Origin: CALMEH01 sp031409875
Lineage (GTDB): Bacteria > Acidobacteriota > Blastocatellia > Pyrinomonadales > Pyrinomonadaceae
DNA: 64,000 bases
Reading direction: 5' to 3'
NCBI GenBank assembly: GCA_031409875.1
Contig: JANNYB010000100.1
Location: 17,130-81,129 of the forward strand
In this document: piece by piece, positions 50,024 through 58,852 of the stretch
Layout: the number at the start of each line of letters is the position of its first letter
Numbering within the stretch: the stretch's first letter is position 1
Position numbers and translations under genes: made by a program
Notes under the pieces: generated by a model
What the model saw: the letters and a program-made list of their open reading frames with translations, nothing else
The model's database searches: none
What the model was told of the DNA's origin: nothing

Positions 50024-51376
50024 TTACGGATTTGGAGGAATTGCAGTTGTTACGGCACGAAAAGCATCAACTCGTTGTGTCCGAATGCGAAAATTTCTTA
50101 ACGGATCATTATTATAATCTATTTCCAACGCAACATTTTTAATATGGTCAACTATATCATCGGCAGTTCGAGTTGGATTTTTAGCTTTAACCAAAGCCGC
50201 AATGCCCGAAACAATCGGCGCAGACATTGAAGTTCCGCTCCAAGTTCCGTAACGACCGCCGGGAATTGCGCTGACGATATTTTCGCCCGGCGCGACAATT
50301 TCTACCCAATCTCCGCCGCTTGCTTCCGGGTCATTAAAACTTGTAAATGCCGTCAATCTGTCATAGCGACTACTTGCGCCGACTCCGAGCATTCCGTCTA
50401 AATCTTCGGCGGCAGGATAGATTTTCGTTAATTCTCCGTTTGTTCGCATAATTCCGGTATTTCCCGCACCTGTGATAACAATTAATCTTCGTGTTCCGAG
50501 TTCGGGAAAAGTTCTGCCGTCAATCGTCATTCCGTCATCACAACTATCGAGTAAATCTTTTAACACTTCCGCGCTTTGCGGATAACCGAAACTGATATTG
50601 ATAACATCTGCGCCGTTATTTGCTGCCCAAATAATCGCGGCGGTAATGCGCCAGAGTTCGCCTTCACCATTGCTGTCAAGAACGCGAATCGGCATAATTC
50701 TCGCGCCTGGCGCGGTCAGCGCGACAATTCCCGCAACGTGCGTGCCGTGTCCATAAACTTGATTTTGACGCAAAACGCCTTCTTCGCTCGGATTATTATC
50801 GTTGTCAACAAAATCGTAGCCCGGCTCAATTCTGCCCGCAAAAGCCGGATGATTGAGGTCAATTCCGGTATCCAAAACTGCAACTATTACGCCTGTGCCT
50901 GTCGAACCATTCGGCGCAGTATGTGCTTGATTAAGCCGAATCAAATCGGGAAACCATTGCCGATGAAAGCCTTTCGCGCTTCCACCGACTGCCCAAGAAT
51001 TTCCGACTGCCCAAGAATTTCCGAGCGTCCACGGCAAACCTTCTCTTTCAACCGCCGAAAATTTACGATTGACTTCTGCTTTTGTAATGCGAGCATCGCC
51101 CTGCATCAAAGCGACAATCTGATTCGCTGTCTGACTTGTTTGCGCCGTATCAACTTCCATCTGATACGAAGCAGGCGAACCGATTTGCCCGAGCGGAGTT
51201 GGTCTGAGTTTATATTGCGCGGCAACTGCCGGTAATTGGTTTTGACTTGTCGGCGCAAGTTCGACCAAAACCTGATTTGGCACACAATCATTGCAGGTTG
51301 TCTGACCAAAATTTTCGCCCGTGAAAATAAAAGCAAATAAAACTAAAAATAAAATTTTTTCGATAAAACTTCTCAT
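50024..51376 (-). CDS. S8 subtilisin-like serine protease, exported
   Basis: A 450-residue subtilase. Start is ATG 51376, giving the signal IEKILFLVLFAFIFTGENFG; the longer frame runs into the CHAT gene. A pro-domain (about 25-110) precedes the catalytic triad Asp169 (VAVLDTGIDLNHPAF), His210 (YGHGTHVAG) and Ser383 (GTSMSAPIVSGIAAL). Just before the catalytic domain stands a doubled NSWAVG (NSWAVGNSWAVGGSAKG). It follows the CHAT protease gene by about 90 nt, so the two proteases probably form one functional unit. Confidence 0.92.
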   Translation of the reverse strand: MRSFIEKILFLVLFAFIFTGENFGQTTCNDCVPNQVLVELAPTSQNQLPAVAAQYKLRPTPLGQIGSPASYQMEVDTAQTSQTANQIVALMQGDARITKAEVNRKFSAVEREGLPWTLGNSWAVGNSWAVGGSAKGFHRQWFPDLIRLNQAHTAPNGSTGTGVIVAVLDTGIDLNHPAFAGRIEPGYDFVDNDNNPSEEGVLRQNQVYGHGTHVAGIVALTAPGARIMPIRVLDSNGEGELWRITAAIIWAANNGADVINISFGYPQSAEVLKDLLDSCDDGMTIDGRTFPELGTRRLIVITGAGNTGIMRTNGELTKIYPAAEDLDGMLGVGASSRYDRLTAFTSFNDPEASGGDWVEIVAPGENIVSAIPGGRYGTWSGTSMSAPIVSGIAALVKAKNPTRTADDIVDHIKNVALEIDYNNDPLRNFRIRTQRVDAFRAVTTAIPPNP

Positions 51377-51462
51377 TGCTACGCTCCGAAAATACACGAA
51401 ATTGACTCGTTGCCAATTACACAGTGCTTTCAATTCTATCAAAAAGACGAGTTTGGAAAAAA

Positions 51463-54351
51463 TTATCTTCCAATCAGCGCAAACGGCGACCAAAAATACG
51501 GATGTGCGCCGCGCTTGATAAAATTATTCTGAGCTGTTTGTAGAGATGCCGAAATGCTGAAACCGCGTTGCAAATTGGTATAAAAATCCTTCATCAATTC
51601 AGTTGTCGCTTCATCATTGACAGTCCAAAGACTTAAAATTAAAGTTGAAACACCTGCCAAAAGAAAGCCTCTTGCCAAGCCTAAAATTTCGTCGCCCGCG
51701 AAAATTTTGTTCAATCCGGTTTCACACGCGCTCAGAGTTACGAGTTCGGCTTTCAATTTTTGGGAGCAAATATCTTTCACGGTAACAAAACCATCCGCCA
51801 AATGCAGACTCGAAAAAAGCGAATTGTCAGTGCGAAATTGCCCGTGGCAAGCGAGATGCAAAACATCGAAAGCGGGCGCGTTTTTCGTGTAATTTTCAAA
51901 ATTTGCCGCGCCATCGGTGAAAACTTGCGCCTTCGGAAAAATCTTTTCAATCGCTTCAATTTCTCGATTGACCAACGGAATTTTTTCGTCGGCAAAACCA
52001 ATCAGTAAAGCATTTTTTATTTGCTTCGCCGGTTTTTGCATCAAAAATTGCCAAATTTTCGCACTCGGCACATAAACGATTTCGCGGTTTTCAATCAGAT
52101 ACGAACTGTCAGAACAGTCTGCGTGAGCGGGTTGTTTGGTGTGCGACGGTTGACTAACCCGCTCACGCAGACTGTTCTGAAATCGCAAAGCGTGAAACGG
52201 AACATAATGCAACGCGCCGACCGGAACAATGACCAAATCCTGCACACCGATATATTTTTCGAGCGGCAAAAGTAACTTCTCATAAAGTTTTTCGAGATAA
52301 AAATCAGCACGTTTTTTTAGTTCGCCCACAAAATCTCCTAAATTTTTCGCGCCATAACGCAGCGTTCCGAATTGAAACCGCAAGCCTTCTAAAAACTCGA
52401 TTATCAGAGTTTCCCGCGCCAGATTTTCGACAAAATGAATTTTTTTGCTCGTTATCACAAAAGCCGAAAAATTGCCGTCAAAACAGACAAATTCGATTAA
52501 AACTTTTTCCGAGCCGAGCGTTTTTTGTAAATCTTTTAACTCTTGTGCTTCGCTGAGGTTGGCGCGTTTCGCGCCAACCTCAGCGCAGGCTGATTTGGTG
52601 CTTTCGATTTGCCGCATCACATCGGCAATCCGTTTTTCACGCTGTTTTATCCCGCTTTGTAAGTCTTCGGTTTTGCCCGCTTCGGCACGCGACAAACGGC
52701 TGTAAAACCAATTCAATTCTTCCCGCAAATCCTTCAATTTCTGCGTAAGTTTTGTCGAAGTTTCTTCATTTTGCCAGACGAAATTGCCTTCTAAATTTTC
52801 CGCAAGCGTTCGCGCTCGGGCTTTTTCAATTAACAAAAATGCTTCCTGCAATTTATTTTCGGCAAGATAAATTTTAGCTAAATTTTCAAAAGGCAACAAT
52901 TTATCCGCCAGAAAAGCCATCCGAAATTCTTCGGCAGACAAAGGTGCGCGGAGCGTTTCGATTAGTTCTATTGCTTTTTTATAGTGTTTTTCCGCTTGTT
53001 TGGGATTGTTTTCGATGCTTGCCGCTTTACCGAGCGAAATTTGCGAAACCTGCGCCATCTGCCCATTTTCTTGTCTCGTGGCTTCGTCATAAAGTTCTTC
53101 GAGTAATTCCCGAGCCGCTTTTAATTTTCCGAGATTTATAAAACATTCGGCTTTGAGCCAATTTGCAGTCAGTTTGTAGCGGTAATTTGCCGATTTATCC
53201 AATAGATTTTCGGCTTCGACCGCTAACTTTAAAGCTGATTTATAATTCTTTTCGGTGAATTCAAGTTGCGCTTCGCTTAATTTGACAATCGCCGTGCCGA
53301 CCGGATTTTGTTCGGATTCGTAGAGCTTTGCCGCTTTGCCGAGTTCCGCACGAGAAATATCGAAATCGCCCAAAAAAATCGCCGTGCGCCCGAAATTTGC
53401 CCGCGAACGAGCTTCTTCGCCTTGCATTTTCAGTTCGGCAAATGATTTTGTAACTCTGCCGTAAATTTCAAAGGCTTCCTGATTGAGATTTAATTCCGAA
53501 TAAATATCGGCAACTTCCAATTCGGCAACGGCAACCTGATGAGGCATTCGCAATTCATCGTATTTTTGGCGTGATTTTTCCAAAAAAAGTAAAGCGCGGT
53601 CAAATTTGCCACGAAATAAAGCCAGTTTTCCGATATTGACTTCAATCTCTGCTTGCCTGACAAAAAGTTCGGCTTGCTGTGAGTGGAGCAATGCTTTTTC
53701 ATAAAATTTCTCAGCGTTTCTAAAATCGTTCAACAATGAATAATTGCTCGCCAAGCCGTTTTCGGTCATTGCCAAAAAACTGATTTCTCCGAGTTCTTGA
53801 AAGCGTTTTAAGGCTGAAAGATAATAAATTTCGGCTTCACGATGCAGTTCACGGCGAAAATAAATATTTCCGATATTATTCTCAATTTTTCCGGCTTCGA
53901 GTTCGTCATCAAATCTCAAAAAAATTTCCAAGGCGCGTTTTCCGCACTTCACGGCTTCATCATAACGTCCGAGCAAAGCCAGCGGATAGAGTTTGGCAAC
54001 TTGCGTTTGTGCCGATTCGTGTTCTTGATTGATTGATTGAAAAATTTCAGCCGATTTATCGAGATTTTTAATAGCCGAATCCAGATTTCCTTTTGTCAGA
54101 TAGGCAATTCCCGATACCCAGAGAGACAAGGCTTTTATCTCTTCGGTGGGTTTTACTTTTACCAAACTCTTGAGTGCTTGCGCCGCTTTCCAAACTCTTT
54201 CCGGTTCATTCGTCCAAGACTGGTAATAGGTATCTCGCAAAGCCTGAGCAAGTTTCAAAAAATTCTCTTCCGCCACATTTTCCAATATTTTCCGGCGTTC
54301 GGCTTCCTTATTGGCTTTGATTAGTTTTTCCGCGAAAGTTTTGAAATTCAT
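51463..54351 (-). CDS. TPR-CHAT protease (caspase-like)
   Basis: A 962-residue protein. Residues about 60-500 are TPR-type repeats (NIGNIYFRRELHREAEIYYL, KAASIENNPKQAEKHYKKAI); a coiled-coil-like stretch follows; the C-terminal CHAT domain, a caspase-like cysteine protease, has catalytic His836 (LACHGQF) and Cys876 (LSACETG) with WTVNDEATTELM downstream. Two palindromes interrupt the coding region in frame: 52109-52180 inserts about 24 residues before YLIENREIVYVPSA, and 52551-52585 lies in KRANLSEAQ. Start ATG 54351. It sits between a sigma factor/small gene and a subtilase. Confidence 0.9.
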   Translation of the reverse strand: MNFKTFAEKLIKANKEAERRKILENVAEENFLKLAQALRDTYYQSWTNEPERVWKAAQALKSLVKVKPTEEIKALSLWVSGIAYLTKGNLDSAIKNLDKSAEIFQSINQEHESAQTQVAKLYPLALLGRYDEAVKCGKRALEIFLRFDDELEAGKIENNIGNIYFRRELHREAEIYYLSALKRFQELGEISFLAMTENGLASNYSLLNDFRNAEKFYEKALLHSQQAELFVRQAEIEVNIGKLALFRGKFDRALLFLEKSRQKYDELRMPHQVAVAELEVADIYSELNLNQEAFEIYGRVTKSFAELKMQGEEARSRANFGRTAIFLGDFDISRAELGKAAKLYESEQNPVGTAIVKLSEAQLEFTEKNYKSALKLAVEAENLLDKSANYRYKLTANWLKAECFINLGKLKAARELLEELYDEATRQENGQMAQVSQISLGKAASIENNPKQAEKHYKKAIELIETLRAPLSAEEFRMAFLADKLLPFENLAKIYLAENKLQEAFLLIEKARARTLAENLEGNFVWQNEETSTKLTQKLKDLREELNWFYSRLSRAEAGKTEDLQSGIKQREKRIADVMRQIESTKSACAEVGAKRANLSEAQELKDLQKTLGSEKVLIEFVCFDGNFSAFVITSKKIHFVENLARETLIIEFLEGLRFQFGTLRYGAKNLGDFVGELKKRADFYLEKLYEKLLLPLEKYIGVQDLVIVPVGALHYVPFHALRFQNSLRERVSQPSHTKQPAHADCSDSSYLIENREIVYVPSAKIWQFLMQKPAKQIKNALLIGFADEKIPLVNREIEAIEKIFPKAQVFTDGAANFENYTKNAPAFDVLHLACHGQFRTDNSLFSSLHLADGFVTVKDICSQKLKAELVTLSACETGLNKIFAGDEILGLARGFLLAGVSTLILSLWTVNDEATTELMKDFYTNLQRGFSISASLQTAQNNFIKRGAHPYFWSPFALIGR
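52109..52180. repeat. In-frame 72-nt palindrome inside the CHAT gene
   Basis: 52109-52133 and 52156-52180 are perfect 25-bp inverted repeats around a 22-nt loop. The 72 nt equal 24 codons and keep the frame. They encode an unusual Ser/His/Cys-rich stretch (RVSQPSHTKQPAHADCSD) in a spot where CHAT proteins normally run straight from FHAL to YLIE. Confidence 0.95.
52551..52585. repeat. In-frame 16-bp palindrome inside the CHAT gene
   Basis: CGCTGAGGTTGGCGCG and its exact complement around a 3-nt loop, encoding AEVGAKRANLSEA on the minus strand. Confidence 0.92.
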
Positions 54352-54585
54352 AATTATTCACAAAATATCGAAAAAAAAGACGAGCAATGCCCGTCTTTTC
54401 ATACTAATTTTAGAGTCCGTTAGATTGACCAAGATTGTCTGTCTAATTGAAACATCATCATAATAAAGTTAAGCAGGATTTTTTCTTCCTTAGTTTATAT
54501 TTGGCAAGAATGCCTTTTAGATAATACAACCTGAGAAAAAATATCTGACGATTTATTTAGTATCAAACAGCTTTTTTATAAACAA
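54352..54585. other. CHAT leader with minus-strand terminator
   Basis: AT-rich, no gene. AAAAGACG (54375-54382) pairs with CGTCTTTT (54392-54399), and further A residues at 54371-54374 give a U-tract on the minus strand: a rho-independent terminator ending the small gene upstream. The CHAT gene therefore needs either read-through or its own promoter between here and 54351. Confidence 0.7.
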
Positions 54586-55077
54586 TTACTCAATCACTAA
54601 ATTCTTGATAACGATTTCTTTTTCGCCTGTTTGCAAGGTCAAATCGTGTTTGCCACTTGGAATTTCAGTAAAGGAAAATTCGCTCAATTCGTTTGATTTT
54701 GTTTCAAATTCGCCGAGTTTTATCGTGCAATTTGCAAAACCTTCACCCAAAATCTGTCCGCGCAGATTGAAACCTTTTTCGGTTTCTACAATTCGCAAAT
54801 CAACCGAATTTTCGCCCGCCGAAAAAAGCATCTGCCGCGCCGTTGCGCCGGACGCAGAACGCTCGCCAAACACGGCTTTGTTCGGCGACAAATCTATCTG
54901 CAAAACCGCTAAAACCTTTTGCACCAAAGACTTTTTCGGTTCGGCAACACGCGCACGAAAAATATTTTTCGCCCATTTTATCGCGTCCTGCGGCGCATCA
55001 AACGAGTTATCCGTTTCCATCAGCGATACGATTTTGTTGATTAAATTTTCGTTTTCGTTAGTCATTCCTAAAATCAT
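54586..55077 (-). CDS. Hypothetical protein between sigma factor and CHAT protease
   Basis: A 163-residue acidic protein. The N-terminal half is helical (DAPQDAIKWAKNIFRARVAE); the C-terminal half is predicted beta (NLRGQILGEGFANCTIKLGE, FTEIPSGKHDLTLQTGEKEI), like a small Ig-fold or carboxypeptidase-regulatory domain. I favour ATG 55077 with GGGGG upstream; ATG 55065 is also possible. It has no signal peptide. By place it could be an anti-sigma or adaptor for the sigma factor and CHAT protein, which is only a guess. Confidence 0.6.
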   Translation of the reverse strand: MILGMTNENENLINKIVSLMETDNSFDAPQDAIKWAKNIFRARVAEPKKSLVQKVLAVLQIDLSPNKAVFGERSASGATARQMLFSAGENSVDLRIVETEKGFNLRGQILGEGFANCTIKLGEFETKSNELSEFSFTEIPSGKHDLTLQTGEKEIVIKNLVIE

Positions 55078-55128
55078 CAATTTGCCCCCACAAACTTACA
55101 GTGCAAATTGTTTCGACAAAAAGACACA

Positions 55129-55211
55129 GGGAAAGTGAAAATGTGGAAAAGTGAAAAAGTTTCTGTGTCCGAAGATAAAAAACTTTTTCACATTTTCACT
55201 TTTACCCTTTT
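55129..55211. repeat. Palindrome with GTGAAAA/GTGGAAA arms
   Basis: GGGAAAGTGAAAATGTGGAA onward on the left faces AAACTTTTTCACATTTTCAC onward on the right. The stop codon of the minus-strand sigma factor (55202) lies in the right arm. Confidence 0.85.
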
Positions 55212-55813
55212 CCACTTTGCAAAATCTTTGCGAGTTTTTGCAAACATCGTGCACGCATCGGGCTGATGCTGGTTTCGCCAACGCCAATTTCTAACGCAAC
55301 TTCCGCATAACTCGCCGCTAAATCGCGCAGATAAATCATCGAAAGAATTTTTTGACAGCGTTCTTCCAATTCTGTTAAAGCCGTGCGGATTTGATGCTGT
55401 TGTTCGAGTTCGATTAAAACCTCGTCGGCAAGCGGCGATTTATCCGACAAACTCGCCATTTCCGCTTCCATTTCTTCTTCGGTTGCCGGCGAATAAAAAT
55501 TTTTCTGTCCGCGAACTGCGCCCCAAGTTTTGAATTTTGCAGTCGTTACAAGCCACGCACGAATTTTTTCAGGTTGCTCGATTTCGTCTAATTTTTCAAA
55601 AAGCGTCAAAAAAACTTCCTGAAAAACGTCCGCCGATTGTTCTTCGGAAAGTCCTGCGCGGCGCGGAATCGAGATAATCAAACGCTGATAACGATTAACG
55701 AGCAAATCCCAAGCCGATTCATCGCCGCGTCTGCAAGCAAACACAATTTCGGCATCATTTTTGTCCAAACTTTGCGCTGAAAATTCTATTTCTGTTTTTG
55801 GTGAAACGTCCAC
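55202..55813 (-). CDS. Sigma-70-family (ECF-type) RNA polymerase sigma factor
   Basis: A 203-residue sigma factor with region 2 (AEIVFACRRGDESAWDLLVN, DVFQEVFLTLFEKLD, IRAWLVTTAKF) and region 4 (LEERCQKILSMIYLRDLAAS then YAEVALEIGVGETSISPMRA). It lacks regions 1 and 3, as ECF factors do. It heads the minus-strand group small protein, CHAT protease, subtilase, so it may control that group, possibly also its own promoter. Its 3' end runs into a repeat palindrome. Confidence 0.9.
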   Translation of the reverse strand: MDVSPKTEIEFSAQSLDKNDAEIVFACRRGDESAWDLLVNRYQRLIISIPRRAGLSEEQSADVFQEVFLTLFEKLDEIEQPEKIRAWLVTTAKFKTWGAVRGQKNFYSPATEEEMEAEMASLSDKSPLADEVLIELEQQHQIRTALTELEERCQKILSMIYLRDLAASYAEVALEIGVGETSISPMRARCLQKLAKILQSGKG

Positions 55814-55825
55814 AAGGTTTGATTA

Positions 55826-56482
55826 TTAAACGATTTGCATAATTTCATCAAGCGATTTGCGTTTGATGTCGGGAACTTTTGCGTCCGCCGCCGGATAACC
55901 GACCGGAATTAGCACAAACGGAATTTCGTTTTTCGGACGACCGAGAATTTCCTGCAAAAATTTCATTGGTGAAGGCGTGTGCGTCAAAGTTGCCAAACCT
56001 GCATTATGAAGCGCGGCAAGCAACATTCCGACCGCAATTCCAACCGATTCTTGGCTGTAATAAGTCGGTTCTGATTCACCGTTTTCGATAATTGAAGTAA
56101 TACGAAAAACGATAATTAAATAAGGCGCAATTTCGAGAAAAGGTTTGTTTTCATCAGTTCCAAGCGGTGCAAGTCGGCGCAACCATTTGTCCGACATTCG
56201 TTTATTGTAACTTTCAAATTCTTCGCGTTCGGCAGCTTCGCGGATTTGTTTTTTGATTTCCGCCGATGCAACAACGACAAATCGCCAAGGTTGCATATTC
56301 GCGCCCGACGGCGCAGTTCCGGCAGTCAAAATCGCGCTTTCTATTATTTCAAGCGGCACATTTTCCGAAGAAAATTCGCGCACAGTTCGCCGCCGATTCA
56401 AGTTTTCATAAAACTCTTGGGCGCGACTCGTTTGATTTTCGACTTTTTGAAAATCGAGCGGAATAAATTTAGCTTCTTTCAT
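55826..56482 (-). CDS. Nitroreductase-family flavoprotein (iodotyrosine-deiodinase-like branch)
   Basis: A 218-residue FMN enzyme. The FMN site begins NRRRTVREFSSENVPLEIIE and PSGANMQPWRFVVV; the C-terminal GRPKNEIPFVLIPVGYPA is also typical. The PSGANMQPW pattern and the length fit the BluB/IYD-like group of nitroreductases, which reduce halogenated phenols or similar aromatics. ATG 56482 (MKEAKFIPLDF) is used; the longer frame adds seven unsupported residues. Confidence 0.88.
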   Translation of the reverse strand: MKEAKFIPLDFQKVENQTSRAQEFYENLNRRRTVREFSSENVPLEIIESAILTAGTAPSGANMQPWRFVVVASAEIKKQIREAAEREEFESYNKRMSDKWLRRLAPLGTDENKPFLEIAPYLIIVFRITSIIENGESEPTYYSQESVGIAVGMLLAALHNAGLATLTHTPSPMKFLQEILGRPKNEIPFVLIPVGYPAADAKVPDIKRKSLDEIMQIV

Positions 56483-56526
56483 AATTGTTAAGCAGATGAG
56501 CAAAAGTAATCAGATATTTTAGGCGC

Positions 56527-56602
56527 GTTCAGAGTAGCGCATTTATGCGTAAAGTCGCCCGCAAAGCGCGACGAACGCACGGCTGAAGCCGTTACTCTGA
56601 AC
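56527..56602. repeat. Palindrome, AGCGCGAC variant of the AGCGAAGCG class
   Basis: GTTCAGAGTAGCG and CGTTACTCTGAAC form the ends, with CGCCCGCAAAGCGCGACG at the centre. It lies in the 155-nt gap between the nitroreductase start and the phosphatase stop. Confidence 0.8.
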
Positions 56603-56638
56603 AGTTTTCAAAATCTCACATAACTTTTGCTCCCCTGC

Positions 56639-57337
56639 TTACGGTAAATAATTATCTAATTTTAAGACGATTTTATTCCTTTCCGCGTCAAATTGATAAG
56701 AAGAAATCGCGCCGTTATCTATGTCCGAAGTTTGATCAATCGCCATAATTTCCGTTTCCGTCAGTCGTTCGATGACGTAGCGAAAAACTCTGATAACTAC
56801 TTCGTGCGTAACAATTAGAACTTTTTCGTCCGCGTGATGCAAACACAAATCGCGCCAGAACGAACGCAAACGAAGCGCGACATCAGCCCAATTTTCGCCG
56901 CCGTGCGGACGATAATAAAACTTGCCGAAATGTTCGCGTTTTTCGCATTCTTCGGGAAATTTCTGCATTGCGCCGAGCTTTGTCAAACGGTCAAAAATTC
57001 CGAGTTCGCGTTCTCTAAGTCGTTCATCTTGAATGATTTCGAGGTTTTCAAACCTTGCGTTTTCGGTAATAAACCGCGAAGTTTCGACAGTTCGCAAATA
57101 AGGCGAAACAAAAATCAAAGTCGGCTTTACCGGCTGAAATTTAAACCAACGTCCGACCGAAATTGATTGCTCAACGCCTGTTTCCGACAAAGGAATGTCC
57201 ATTTCGCGCTCGTCATAATCAATCGTCAAAAGTTTTTCCGATTCGGCTTTATGACGCGCTAAATTTGCCGTGCTTTGTCCGTGACGAACAAGCCAGAGCG
57301 ATTTCGGGTTTTGGATTTGGTGTTTCGGATTACTCAT
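56639..57337 (-). CDS. Histidine phosphatase family protein
   Basis: A 232-residue phosphoglycerate-mutase-like phosphatase. The active His lies in WLVRHGQSTANLARHK, the second in VLIVTHEVVIRVF; YLRTVETSRF and ERELGIFDRL are also typical. ATG 57337 overlaps the exonuclease stop by 4 nt (ATGA), and this fixes the start. Twelve N-terminal residues before LWLVRHG (SNPKHQIQNPKS) come from a degenerate heptamer tract and are not part of the family. Substrate unknown. Confidence 0.88.
   Translation of the reverse strand: MSNPKHQIQNPKSLWLVRHGQSTANLARHKAESEKLLTIDYDEREMDIPLSETGVEQSISVGRWFKFQPVKPTLIFVSPYLRTVETSRFITENARFENLEIIQDERLRERELGIFDRLTKLGAMQKFPEECEKREHFGKFYYRPHGGENWADVALRLRSFWRDLCLHHADEKVLIVTHEVVIRVFRYVIERLTETEIMAIDQTSDIDNGAISSYQFDAERNKIVLKLDNYLP
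57307..57331 (-). repeat. Degenerate heptamer tract in coding sequence
   Basis: On the minus strand CCGAAAC-ACCAAAT-CCAAAAC-CCGAAAT, four 7-nt units inside the 5' end of the phosphatase gene, giving NPKHQIQNPK. Confidence 0.8.
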
Positions 57338-58107
57338 TTTACTTTGAATTCGGCGACAACCGGCGTGTGATCGCTTGGGCGTTCCCAAGTTCGCGGTTCG
57401 CGGTCAATCCAGCAACCGACGCATTTTTCCGCCAAATTCGCCGAAGTCCAAACGTGGTCAATTCGCAAACCTTGATTTTTCGGAAACGCGCCTTCGCGGT
57501 AATTCCACCACGAAAATTCTTGCAAATCGCCGTTTTGTTGACGAAAAACGTCTGTAAATCCCCATTGTTTGACGTGGTGCATTGCGGCGCGTTCGGGCTT
57601 TGAAAAATGTAATTTCCCTTCCCAATTTTTGACGCTCCAAACATCTAATTCTTCCGGCGCAACATTAAAATCGCCGCACAGTAAAACGTCCGAATTTTTA
57701 TCGCAAGTTTCGTCAAAAAGTTTGCGTAAACGCTGTAACCAATCAAGTTTAAAAGTAAATTTATCAGTCCAAAGTTCTGTGCCGTTTGGAATGTAAGTGT
57801 TGACAATACGAATGTTATTGACAGTTGCGGCAATCAAACGCTTCGGCGATTCGGCATCATCATCGGCAAAATTGTATTGCACATCTTCAAGCGGAAAACG
57901 CGACAAAATCGCCACGCCGTTATAAGATTTTTGTCCCATAAACGCCGCGTGATAGCCGAAATCTGTGATAGCTTCGAGCGGAAATTTTTCGTCAACACAT
58001 TTAGTTTCCTGCAAGCAAACAACGTCCGTATTTGTGTCGGAAATCCATTTCAAAACAGCTTCCAAACGAATAGCGATTGAATTTACATTCCAAGTTGCGA
58101 TTTTCAT
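57334..58107 (-). CDS. xthA: Exodeoxyribonuclease III
   Basis: A 257-residue AP endonuclease/3'-5' exonuclease of base-excision repair. Marks: IATWNVNSIAIRLEAVLKWI, CLQETKC, LLCGDFNVAPEELDVW, and the C-terminal RIDHVWTSANLAEKC plus RPSDHTPVVAEF, with all catalytic acids and His present. ATG 58107 starts at MKIATW; the longer frame adds five residues. It overlaps the phosphatase gene and is followed upstream by a CPBP protease gene at 16 nt. Confidence 0.93.
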   Translation of the reverse strand: MKIATWNVNSIAIRLEAVLKWISDTNTDVVCLQETKCVDEKFPLEAITDFGYHAAFMGQKSYNGVAILSRFPLEDVQYNFADDDAESPKRLIAATVNNIRIVNTYIPNGTELWTDKFTFKLDWLQRLRKLFDETCDKNSDVLLCGDFNVAPEELDVWSVKNWEGKLHFSKPERAAMHHVKQWGFTDVFRQQNGDLQEFSWWNYREGAFPKNQGLRIDHVWTSANLAEKCVGCWIDREPRTWERPSDHTPVVAEFKVK

Positions 58108-58123
58108 AAATTTTTCTGTCAAA

Positions 58124-58852
58124 TCATTTTAGCATTGTGGCAAGCGCGGCGAAAAAATTGGTTAATCCGTGCGTTAAAATTGGCAGAACAAGGCTTTCGC
58201 TTCGCAAAGCAAGCCACGCAAAAACGTATCCGCCGATTCCTGTGTGCAAAAAACTGATGATGTCGAAGCTCAATTTGTAATCTTTGGACAAGCCGAAAGC
58301 GTGCAGAAAACCGAAAAGAATTGCGGTCAACAAAATCGCCGGATTGCCAAAAAACAGAAATTTTTCGCGCAACGCCGTCAACAAAAGTCCGAGCAAAATG
58401 CCACGAAACATAATTTCTTCATCTAAGCCCGGCATTGTCAGTTGAAAGACGAGCGTTTCCGCGCTGAAATCGTTTTTGGCGATAAAATAATATAAAACGC
58501 TCATTAAAACAATAACTGAAATTGCGACAATCCACGTTTTTTTCTTGTTTGCAGGGTTTTGCCGAAAAGTGAAAAAATCGTTTTCGGCGAAATAATTTCT
58601 AAAAACAAAATAGCAAATTACGCCCAAAATAATACCGAAAATCTTTCCTTCCCAATTCCAATTCGACTCGAAAAAATTAAGACTGCTCGACAATCTCGGC
58701 AAAATTAGCGCAATTTGATAGACGATAAAAATAAGCGCGAAAAACAATACGCGCAAATAGTTTTCCCTAGTTTTTGCTTTAACCAGAAAAACAGCGATTA
58801 ACGCAAGTCCGACGACTTGAATAAGTGCTTCCAACAAAAATCTTTCTATCAT
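58124..58852 (-). CDS. CPBP-family intramembrane metalloprotease
   Basis: A 242-residue polytopic protein with about seven helices. The CPBP/Abi motifs are GLDEEIMFRGILLG (EE-x3-R), FGFLHAF and ILTHGLTNF, the three that bind the metal of CAAX-type proteases. Bacterial members process prenylated or other membrane peptides or confer bacteriocin immunity; the substrate here is unknown. It is upstream of exonuclease III on the same strand, and a 220-nt gap without a gene precedes it. Confidence 0.88.
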   Translation of the reverse strand: MIERFLLEALIQVVGLALIAVFLVKAKTRENYLRVLFFALIFIVYQIALILPRLSSSLNFFESNWNWEGKIFGIILGVICYFVFRNYFAENDFFTFRQNPANKKKTWIVAISVIVLMSVLYYFIAKNDFSAETLVFQLTMPGLDEEIMFRGILLGLLLTALREKFLFFGNPAILLTAILFGFLHAFGLSKDYKLSFDIISFLHTGIGGYVFAWLALRSESLVLPILTHGLTNFFAALATMLK

